DNA from: Aplidium turbinatum
Lineage: Eukaryota > Chordata > Ascidiacea > Aplousobranchia > Polyclinidae
DNA: 64,000 bases
Assembly: GCA_918807975.1 (NCBI GenBank)
Contig: OU964925.1
Span: forward strand, 30,477,608 to 30,541,607
Reading direction: 5' to 3'
The translations under genes were made by a program, and so were the position numbers. Positions within the stretch are counted from its first letter, which is position 1; each line of letters starts with the position of its first letter. The notes beneath the pieces were generated by a model. The model saw only the letters and a program-made list of their open reading frames with translations, was not told where the DNA came from and did no database searches. Shown here piece by piece: positions 44,655 through 53,678 of this stretch.

Positions 44655-44945
44655 CCCATGAAGATGCAACGTCATGATAGATCCATGAAGATCATGATAA
44701 ATCCATAAAGACTCAACGTCATGATAGATCCACGAAGATGCAACGTCATGATAGATCCATAAAGATGCAACGTCATGATAGATCCATGAAGATGCAACGT
44801 CATGATAGATCCATGAAGGATGCAACGCCATGATAAATCCATGAAGATGCAACGTCATGATAGATCCATGAAGATTCAACGCCATGATAGATCCGAGATG
44901 ATGCAACGTCATGATAGATCTTTGAAGATGAAACGTAATGGTAGT
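44655..44945. repeat. 27-bp minisatellite, about 11 copies
   Basis: Unit CATGATAGATCCATGAAGAT followed by GCAACGT, repeated head to tail with point changes. Because 27 is a multiple of three, both strands stay open through it (for example MQRHDRSMK on the plus strand); there is no sign it is translated. Confidence 0.92.
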
Positions 44946-45059
44946 TCATTGTTCGTGGATGCGACAAACTTATCGAAGCAACCCATCCAGGACTCGGGCT
45001 CCTCTTCTCCAAACACAACTTAGAAAAAGCGAACTTCTTCATAAGAGAGTTAACAGACT

Positions 45060-45292
45060 TGCGCAGTGATCACCACCCAGCAATATGTTGGTGACTTTGC
45101 CTCAGACAATACAGAAATCGACATCTACAAACTCTGTGATGAAGAATCGGCTAACCCCATTTGGTGAAGATATCTTGTCTTCCTCTTGGATCATCATCAT
45201 CACTTATCAGTGACATTCCGTGACGAATTCCTCAAAGTCCTCCGCGCATCTAATGAACTTTTTAAGAACATCTTTACGTGCTTGAAGTGATG
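45060..45292 (+). other. Possible coding remnant
   Basis: Plus-strand frame with YVGDFASDNTEIDIYKLCDE, one TGA, then LSVTFRDEFLKVLRASNELF and a stop. Codon use looks more protein-like than the surroundings, but no family is recognised. Confidence 0.25.
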
Positions 45293-45335
45293 TAAGAACA
45301 ACATCGATTAATGTTTTAATTATGTTAGATTTTGA

Positions 45336-45640
45336 TAAATTAAAATAGATTTTTGTACATTTTCATCTTAGGCTATTGCCAATCAGTTAAGCTGATATAT
45401 AATACCTATGATGCACAAGACATGTAACCGAGTCGTTCACATCTCATATCAAGCAGTGTTGTGGGTTTAACACATTAAAATAGATTTTTGTATATTTTTA
45501 TCATAGGCTATTGCCAATCAGTTAAGCTGATATATAATATCTATCATGATTTTTCAAGAAAATGAAATATCTTCTGACAGGTGTTAAACCCACAACACTG
45601 CTTGATATGAGATATGAACGACTCGGTTACATGTCTTGTA
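45336..45640. repeat. Direct and inverted repeats
   Basis: About 75 bp (ATTAAAATAGATTTTTGTA to CTATGATG) occurs twice in direct order, at 45340 and 45475. A 55-bp block (GACATGTAACCGAGTCGTTC...) at 45418-45474 recurs inverted at 45580-45636. Confidence 0.8.
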
Positions 45641-46261
45641 ATACAAACGAATTTATTTTTACACAAGTCAGTTCAATCGTAAACAGCTAAAAATCGATTT
45701 CAATCAGCTAGCAGCTAGATCATCTTCAGTTAAGCTTATTCAAATAGAATTAATTTATTAAATTAATCAAATTATTAAAATAGAATAGATTTTTAGCTGT
45801 TTTTGATTGAACTGACTCGTGTGAAAATAGATTCGTTTGTAAATTATGATTTTTATATTATTTTTTCTTTTCACTATTCAAATGACGTTGCTATTTCAGT
45901 TGTGCCATTTTATTATTCTAATTAATTGGTTCTAATACTTTATATCTGATAAAAGAAATTTTCCTCCCATTCACAGAACTCTGAAATCATTGAAAACATT
46001 CACAAACCATCTTCAGGTTCCTGAAATGATGTAATTACTGTACAAAAATGTCTGTACTATCGTAATGTGTAATTATACGACCAATTGACATATTAGAAAT
46101 TATGAAATTGAAGTACAATTTTATAAATTATATTTTCACTATACTACCAATCAGGCGAGCTGGTAATGACCATCATAATTTTGGTTTGTTTTTTTATTTA
46201 ACTGACCTTGGTATTTTAATTGTGCCATATTTTTAATACATTCATTTGGTTTTAATATTTA

Positions 46262-46478
46262 CCATTGAAATGGTGTCGGCTGCATTGCCAAGTGGTGAGA
46301 ACCTTGGAACGGCACTCGAAAGGGCGCCGGTTCGACACCGCTTAAGAGCATGCGGTTGTGTCTTTGGCAAGACACTTAAAGGCATGCCTGAAGGTGGGTA
46401 TGAAGATTGGCTTCCTTGCCTTCCCGTCCACTTCATCTAAATCTTCAATCACCGGGCGTAAGCCTGGATACGACAAAA
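46262..46478 (+). mobile_element. tRNA-derived SINE
   Basis: tRNA-like head: GCTGCATTGCCAAGTGGTGA near an A-box, and the B-box GGTTCGACACC about 50 bp later. The body GTGTCTTTGGCAAGACACTT is typical of tRNA SINEs. It ends in a short A run after GGATACGAC. Confidence 0.7.
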
Positions 46479-46659
46479 AAAATTGAACTGGTTTGTTGTC
46501 AAATTGACGAATTCCTGAATCATTCCGATTTCTTATGCAGACGTGTTGCCATTTTTGTTGTAACAAACCATGATTATGATGCAATGTTTTCCATTTGATG
46601 GCTCTGTTATATTTCTTGTACTTACTCTTTATATTCCGTAATACAGTAGTATATCTGAA

Positions 46660-46805
46660 GGGACCGCGGAAAAAGTGTCACCATAGCCGAAGTGTCACTA
46701 TAGACGAATTCAACTCAACTGTTGCGTATGCAAACGGGACTTTGCAACAGGTGTCACTATAGGCGAAGTGTCACTATAGCCAAAGTCACTATAGGCGAAT
46801 TCTGC
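46660..46805. repeat. GTGTCACTATAG subrepeats
   Basis: Five near copies of AGTGTCACTATAGNCGAA in two groups around TTCAACTCAACTGTTGC. This looks like subterminal repeats of a DNA element; no end or target duplication found. Confidence 0.55.
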
Positions 46806-48118
46806 TGTAATGCTTCTTGTCGTCTTGATGACGTAACGTTATATCCTGACTTGGATAATGATCTGTACAATGTATTGTGTTTGTTTCCGAAAATAACTTT
46901 GCCAGACTCATCTTTGTTGCTTGATGTAGCGGACAGCAGATAATTTAACATATCTGCCCATACCTAGCTGTAATACTAAGTCTACAGCGACATTTCGGGC
47001 GCAACAATGCGGCAGAAATGATCTGAGAACGAGGTCTCGGCTTCTTTATTATATATATGATTTTATTGTCACCACATAACTTAAAAGATTGCAATCCTCT
47101 TTCCACAACAGAACATAATTCAAATCATAAGTTAAACCCAGGAAACTGCACACTGAACGTTGACTGACGGAGCCAGAAGTAATATCACTACTGTACCAAA
47201 ATCATGCCATACTGGGTGCGGCAAAATCAGACTGTGCTCTGATAGCGGCAAAAATCATTTGTACTGATTGCACCAAAATCATACCGAACTCTGACACACT
47301 CTCCACACCAAAAATAATACTCTGTGTTGAATGGAAGGCCAGGACGCGGTATGCATAGTCGCTGAGGCATCCAGCATCTGTAGGCTATAACGTTGACAGT
47401 GACGATCGGTGAGGGAAAGCAAGGAAAGCAGTGCTTACCTGAGCGAAAACTATGCAAAATATAATGACTGAATTCTAGGTTTAACTTCTTATTATTTTTA
47501 TCACGTCTATTTTAACTTGAAAATTACTGTATTCGTGACTAGAATTACTCGTAACGCTTGTGAGTAGTCTAAGTCCTCACCAAACCACATGTCTTGCCTA
47601 TAAATGCCAATTAACGCAAACGCTTCTGTCAGAAACAACCACTGAAGCTCCAGGGAAGCAACTATCAAAGTTGCTTTCCCAGGTTCAAAAATGTCAAAAA
47701 ACGCCTTCGTTTTATCCAATCTTCAATCGTTTTGCAAAACGTCACCAGCTGCTTAGCCAATCAGATGTGTTATTTTTACGGTATGGTGAGACTTGCTTTC
47801 CCAGTGACGTCAATGCGTACATTCCCTAGAGCGGCTAGACTAACTCGTCAGAATGGTCTCTCGTCACGGTACACAGCAGTACACGGCTCGTCATAAGGGA
47901 CTGCAGCCCCCCCCAACATTTTTGTGCATATGTGAATTATAATACATATAGATAGTTTTGCCATGTTTTTTTTTAGTTTTATTCGTTTTTAAAAAAATAA
48001 TTGGCAACTCTGGGTCTGCAAATTTTGCAGGTCCGGTGTTGCTTGTTCTTTTTTTTATGACGTAGGTTTTTCAGAAAAAAGTTTTCTAACATCACTGAAC
48101 AAGCGCTGTGGGGACTGC
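46806..48118. other. Unassigned sequence
   Basis: No gene or element recognised; only short frames. Confidence 0.3.
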
Positions 48119-48127
48119 AAATAGAAC

Positions 48128-48510
48128 GGTAGGCACTTTAACATGCAGATATCCAATCCAGCACGAACCAATCAGAAGCTACGCTTTTCATGACGTCATC
48201 AAGATTGCGTTTGGGAAGAATAAAGGAAAAACGCAAATTTTAGTTAAATTAAATCATCACTTTGCCATCGGTTGGCTTGGCGCATTGGGTTAGGGCGGTA
48301 GTAGTCATTACAATGACGTGGGTTTGATTCCCACCTCTGCTATAGCTCTTTTTTCTTCTGTAATTACCAAACAAAGTTCAAAGTAATTATTAATTCTCTG
48401 GCTGAATGCTGGAATGGTCACAATAGCAGATAACGTAGCATCTCATTGGTTCTTGGTTGGATTGGATACGCGCGTGGATTATTAGAAATCTGCTTGTTAA
48501 AGTGCTTACC
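48128..48510. mobile_element. MITE with 9-bp duplications (MULE-like) and tRNA-like core
   Basis: TIR GGTAGGCACTTTAACATGCA at the left and GGTAAGCACTTTAACAAGCA inverted at the right. Flanked by exact 9-bp duplications AAATAGAAC (48119-48127, 48511-48519), the length typical of Mutator-like elements. The middle contains a tRNA-like segment. Confidence 0.85.
48268..48352 (+). ncRNA. tRNA-like segment with Pol III boxes
   Basis: A-box-like TTGGCGCATTGGGTTAGG, then a T-arm with a perfect stem GTGGG-TTTGATT-CCCAC (B-box GGTTTGATTCC) and a TTTTTT terminator. The acceptor stem does not pair, so it is not a functional tRNA. Confidence 0.55.
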
Positions 48511-48519
48511 AAATAGAAC

Positions 48520-48904
48520 AGACCCTGGTCAGGGATTCCAACTTTGTTTTTCGTAAATCTTTAGGGTAAGCGTGTGGAAGCTATCGGTGATTAGGTACCG
48601 TAAAGGGTTTGTAGGTTAGCCTACTTTACTTGATCTGTGTTTTGAGAAGTCACTGAGACAGACTAGTTTTGATTTGAAATGAAGCCAATTACTGTAATTA
48701 TTTTTAATCATTTCAGACCAGTAGAAGCATGAGATGTAGGCTATTGTTCACGCTTGTCTTGAAAAGATTTATTAGGCTGTGATATTTTCAAGTAGCCTAA
48801 GAATTATCGGTAGGCATGGTTTAGAACTTTAGATGTTAACTGTAGCCATTTTAGTGCTCTTTCACAATTCGCCTTGTTGGTCAACTGGATGATGACTTTG
48901 TAGG
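48520..48904. other. Unassigned sequence
   Basis: No gene or repeat recognised before the P-type element. Confidence 0.3.
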
Positions 48905-49296
48905 GTTTTTACCAAGACGATCTCTATAACAGGCCTGGACACCGCGCGCCTCCAGTCGAAAACTGGAGGCGGATGGTTTAAGCGAGGTTTTTAGCTATCA
49001 CACAAAGTGCTTTTGATTTTTGCGAGTGCATTGTTATTCAGGGAGCTAAATATGCTTAATAACAATAAATTTAAAATAGGCACTGCAGTTTTTTCAGAGA
49101 ATTTGAGGTTTTTATGTGTGAAACTAGATTAGCCTGGCAGTAAAGCTGCAGAGGCCAGCAGGCTAGTGTGTTAGATATGTTTAGTACATGAGTTAAAATT
49201 GAATCCAAGCTACGGTAATTAGTCTAAATTGTATGCTTTTGAAAGTAAAATATATATATGTTTCGTAGTTTAGAGACACCGCTAGCCCTATAATAG

Positions 49297-50185
49297 GCAG
49301 AAAGTGTTGTGTTACTGGATGCAGATCTGGTTACGATGGGAATAAACAAATGTTGATGTATCACTTATCCAAGGATAGTGAAGAGAGAGAGAGCGCTCCT
49401 AATGGAATTGCATCAGAAGTTAATAATATGCAAGGTTTTAACTTGAAAACTATTTTAGCTACATTGCAGAGTTGCCAGAAACAAGTACGGTATCGGTATT
49501 TCTTTTGATAAACTAAATATAGAGGCCTATGTCAAGCCTAGTATGTCTTACCACAGAAGAAAGATTTTTTGGAAAGCTCAATATAATTCTAAACAATTAG
49601 CAACCACTGTTCTAGCAGTTATGGTTAAGTATTTTTTGGCGGTCACGAATTCTTATTAAAAATGATACCAGTTCATCATTTAACAGTCAGACTTTCAGTA
49701 GCCTATGATCAAATCATCATTATTATCGATAAACTTGAGCAGTGCTGTTCACATATTGGTGATGCAATCTGTGATCGAAACCAAGTCAATAGGTATTTTT
49801 TCAAACATTTTGAAACAATTTCAAACAAACCTTGGTTGACAAAACACAAAAAAAAGTTCATAAAAATGTTTCTTCAGTTTTGGAAGATTGTCAATGTGAA
49901 AAAGGGTTAGGAGCTAATTTGTGCTTTAAGGATCCAGTCAGATATTATAAGATCTGACAATGACATTCAGCTGAAGACTTTAACACAGTTGGCTAATTCA
50001 GTTGAATGTATGGGTAGAGTTCAAAGAAAATACGTACAACAGTTGTCCAGTTTAACAAGCTCAGCTTTTCATCATACCTGCTTAGGTCTAGTTGATCTTG
50101 CTCGAAGCCTTTTATCAGCAAATCATGAGTTTGTTATGTTCAGTGAGTTTTCAACAGATGCTCTTGAGAAATTATTTGGCAAGGT
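49297..50185 (+). pseudogene. P-type transposase, N-terminal and middle parts
   Basis: THAP zinc finger start GRKCCVTGCRSGYDGNKQ near 49300, then stops, then 49662-49909 with VHHLTVRLSVAYDQII and DAICDRNQVNRYFFKHFETI, then 49989-50180 with KYVQQLSSLTSSAFHH and EFSTDALEKLFGK. The order matches P-type transposases. The frame changes several times. The SINE lies where the text continues after FGK. Confidence 0.75.
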
Positions 50186-50513
50186 TGTGGGGAAACTTAG
50201 CACAATTGGTTAGCGCGTCACTTCTGGAACGAAGAACCTTCAAGATCAAGCGGCGCTGGTTCGACTCTCGGGGTGTGCGCTTGAGCAACGCACGTTAAGG
50301 ACTGCTCTCCATCCAGCGGCATCTAATGGATGGAATAATTCTACGGCAATAAGACTTCAACAATCGGAAACTTCACTCTGTCAATCTCGGTGACCGGGCC
50401 TGCGTCAGTGATTCAAAGCCTCTACAAGTATGCGAAACTGCCAGGATTAAGCTCTGCAAGAAGCTTTCCCAGTCCGAGGATAAAGATTCAATCAATCAAT
50501 CAATCAATCAACA
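50186..50513 (+). mobile_element. tRNA-derived SINE in the P-type transposase
   Basis: Head CTTAGCACAATTGGTTAGCG (A-box) and GGTTCGACTCTC (B-box) 50 bp later, a body of about 240 bp, and a (ATCA)n-type tail at 50487-50513. Confidence 0.8.
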
Positions 50514-50576
50514 TATTTTATAAACATTGTTCAACAGGTCTCCGAAAAACTGTTAATAAGCAAGACCAAGCTTGCT

Positions 50577-50935
50577 TTGCATCAGGGAATTGACATTTCT
50601 TCTGTATGTGCACCAGCAGGGCATGTTTGCAATCTATGCTCATACAGAATGGTTTTATCAGAAGTGGAAGTGTTTGAGGGATTGCCAAGTATAGAAAAGA
50701 ATGATGAATTGCAAGCCATTATTTACTTAGTTGGATATTGGATATCTTACAATGAAAGAGGAAATTTGTAGTGACAACACTTTCTTTTACTATGAAAAAT
50801 TTGGCTCTTATACCCAGTACCGGTACTTGAATCGGAGAGGATTAAATGTACCAAACGATGCAACATGTCAGATTGTCAGTAGTGTGGATTTTGCTATAGC
50901 TTAAATCTTTGCCAAAAGTCACTTAGCACAATTTT
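50577..50935 (+). pseudogene. P-type transposase, C-terminal part
   Basis: Reads HQGIDISSVCAPAGHVCNLC, YRMVLSEVEVFEGLPSIEK and QAIIYLVGYWISY, then, after a stop, NTFFYYEKFGSYTQ and LNVPNDATCQIV in other frames. These are end-region motifs of P-type transposases. Confidence 0.75.
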
Positions 50936-51316
50936 TCAGTATATGTAAGTGATTTTTATGAATATGACTTCATTACATTGTACTACTTTGTACAATATTT
51001 TGCTCAATAAGTTATGCCAAGCAATGACTCCATTGTCATGCAAAGAACCATCTCAGAAACTGTTAAAAGTTGCAGTAATCATAATTACAGTACGCTACTA
51101 ACAAACTGTTCATTCTGAAAACTTGTGATTCTAAAAACACATAACTTCTAATGTTGGCCTCGTATTTGGTAACACAGCAACCCCCTAATATGTGTGGAGT
51201 GTGGACCCAATTGAATGCATATCATAAATCGTTGCTCAATCACACCCAACAAGGCCAACATGTATTTAAACATTAAACAATATTGTCACAACCTACTGTA
51301 GTTAAGTGATTCCCTT

Positions 51317-51887
51317 TGTTCCAGACAATGGTTCACCTATTCAAACGTCATATAAAAACCGTTCAAGTCTACTGAATATTACGTCATGGAAGTTGCTAGA
51401 AAATGTGCCAAAATTGCACCAGCGTTCATAAGAATTGTGTCAAACCTGTTTGGGCCTGTTTGGGCCTGTTTAAACAGGAAATATTACATCAGCTTTAAAC
51501 ACCTGTTGGAATGACTTCATAATTGTCTTTCATTATTGCGTCACAGTACTGCATACGTGAATTTGAGATATTGCTATCTATTCTGGTCATTCGTAAAATG
51601 ATTGTTTGAAAGTTGGCCGCACATTTAACTGTTGGCTTAGTGCTTGCTAGCTGGACAAAGGTTCCGTCTTTTATCCAAGTAATCTGTTCTGTAGTGACAG
51701 TTTTTCAGTGGTGTACGGCGTTGCACCCCCCTCGTTTTCGATAGCCTCGGGCTAATTTTACAGAAATACACTGTTTGAAAAGAAGTTCAAGTGTGTGTTT
51801 CTTCGGTCATTATATACAGACGAACGGATTCGGGAACTTTATGTTAAAATTTTCCCAAGAAGAGATTATGGTTTACCGCTGTGACCA
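51317..51887 (+). repeat. 5' LTR of BEL fossil
   Basis: 571 bp, TG...CA ends, near-identical to 56706-57275. Confidence 0.92.
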
Positions 51888-52046
51888 TAAAAAATAAAAG
51901 ACGTTTTTGTTAGCTGGTAGGCCAAGAAGCACTTAGAAGCATAAAAATAAAAGACGTTTTTGTTAGCTGGTAGGCCAAGAAGCACTTAGAAGCATAAAAA
52001 TAAAAGACGAAGTTTGTAGTTGGTAGGCTAAGAAGCACTTAGAAGC
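51888..52046 (+). repeat. 53-bp tandem repeat in BEL leader, three copies
   Basis: Unit contains AAAATAAAAGACGTTTTTGT and AGCTGGTAGGCCAAGAAGCA. It lies directly after the 5' LTR. Related AAAGACATTTCTTCTC words continue to about 52120. Confidence 0.85.
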
Positions 52047-52394
52047 AAAGAAAAAATTAAAGACATTTCTTCTCGGTAGGCAACTGAAGAACTTTAAGCT
52101 AAAAAGTAAAGACATTTCTTCTCAGTTTGGTACAGAAGAAAAATAACTTTGACATTTATTGGCAAGAAAGAAGATTAAAGGCAATCCATCTGTGCTTGAA
52201 GATTCAAGTGGAAGAATCCAAGCAAGTTTTGTGGACGTTTGGACTTCACATACTCGTACAGCTACGGTATCGTGCATTTAAATTCTTTTTTGTATTTTTA
52301 CGGTCTTTGCAGTTAAGTTTTTTATAACTACTGTAATTTTGTGTGTTTGTGTAACTTATTTTTTTAATTGTTAAATTTAGCCCCAACATTTAAT

Positions 52395-53678
52395 ATGTCT
52401 ACACTCGGTGGTGACAGGGACTCGACCGCCGTCGACTCGACTGAGTTTAAGCCTAATGATGTTCTTTGCGGTCGGGCAGGCCATTCTGGGGAGGGACCCA
52501 TTAACGATGAGGCTAAGTCAGTTCGAGAGGCCCGGCATCTTAGACGGGATATTTTGACTCAAATTGGGAAACTTTCTGTGGCCCTAGGTTCTTTGAGTGA
52601 TAAGCAGGAACTGTTAATTTTTCGATCTAACTTATCTACTTTAGAAGAGGAATTACGGCATTTCCATGCTCTCTTGAGTAAAATTTTTAACTCTGCAATC
52701 TTAGCAGAACTTCGTGATAGGGTAGATCCCGAATTTAACTCGTTAAAAAATAACTTCGAACAAAAAGAAAGTGATTTCTCAGATAGGTTGGATGCTGACA
52801 TACATCCTGAGGATAGCGCCTCAAATGTAAGCACTAGGATGTCTGAGAGCTCGTCACGGATAGGTGCACAAATTAACCTACAGCTAAGACGAGAGGAGCT
52901 CCAGATCCAAGCCGAGGCCATAGCGAGAGCTGAGACCATACGAGTTGAGGCCGAAGCGAGAGCTGCTGAGGCCGCCGCGAGAACTGAGGCCATTCGAGCT
53001 GAAGCCATACGAGCTGAGGCCGCCGCGAGAGCTGAGGCCGTACGAGCTGAGGCTGCCGCGAAAGCCGAAGCGAGAGCTGCTGAGTTCGCACTCAAAGACG
53101 CACAGTTGAGGGCTGAACAACGTAAGGAGGTAGCTTTAGCTGAATATCGTTCTGAGTTGGGCTCCCGGCGTAGCTCTAGGAAGGGCTCTTCTAGGCATTC
53201 CAGAAGTGAACATCAATCACAGTTTAATTTACCTAACCTTTTCCAGACGCCTGTTCAATCCGTAAGTGGACCTGTACAATCCACATGTTTTCCAGCTGTT
53301 TCAGGAGGTCTCGGGGCCGCGGCTAAGGGTCTTCCGAAGGCTGTAGAGCCAAGGTCTGCAAATTACAACCGAACTCCTCCCCCAGAGCGTACAGGTCACG
53401 GGGCCGCCATTAGCAGTAATGCTTTGCCCCCTTCAAAGTTTTCTGCGCCGCTAGTTGCTGATCGCCCAGCTACACGTAATTTAGGTGGTTGTGAGAGGCG
53501 TATCGTGTCTCCTGATTTTAACGTGTTTGAGGATCGTGATCAGGCTGTGCATGTGACTGAGCCCACTCACCCCTTAAGGGATATAGCTTGTCTTCTCCCA
53601 CTAAATCGAGTTCTCAACAGCAGGATTGCTTTTTTGAATACCAAAATAGTAGGACGTTCTTCGATAAGGCGGCCTTGA
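52395..53678 (+). CDS. BEL gag-like frame (fossil)
   Basis: Structural-protein-like frame of the BEL fossil. The middle is a long Ala/Glu/Arg coiled coil built from EAIRAEAxARAE-type repeats (about residues 170-240), followed by a Ser/Arg basic stretch. MSTLGGDRDS at 52395 is taken as the likely start. It overlaps the next frame by about 90 nt. Confidence 0.75.
   Translation: MSTLGGDRDSTAVDSTEFKPNDVLCGRAGHSGEGPINDEAKSVREARHLRRDILTQIGKLSVALGSLSDKQELLIFRSNLSTLEEELRHFHALLSKIFNSAILAELRDRVDPEFNSLKNNFEQKESDFSDRLDADIHPEDSASNVSTRMSESSSRIGAQINLQLRREELQIQAEAIARAETIRVEAEARAAEAAARTEAIRAEAIRAEAAARAEAVRAEAAAKAEARAAEFALKDAQLRAEQRKEVALAEYRSELGSRRSSRKGSSRHSRSEHQSQFNLPNLFQTPVQSVSGPVQSTCFPAVSGGLGAAAKGLPKAVEPRSANYNRTPPPERTGHGAAISSNALPPSKFSAPLVADRPATRNLGGCERRIVSPDFNVFEDRDQAVHVTEPTHPLRDIACLLPLNRVLNSRIAFLNTKIVGRSSIRRP

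Noticed and set aside
44655-44945. CRISPR array
   Set aside because: Units are contiguous and nearly identical with no unique spacers, and the context is animal DNA.
44586-45042. Repetitive proteins from the 27-bp minisatellite
   Set aside because: Open only because the period is divisible by three; no start context or flanking coding sequence.
48268-48352. Functional tRNA gene
   Set aside because: T-arm is good but the acceptor stem does not pair; it lies inside a MITE.
52559-53095. 178-codon Ala/Ser-rich minus-strand frame in the BEL fossil
   Set aside because: Mirror of the Ala/Glu coiled-coil repeat on the plus strand.
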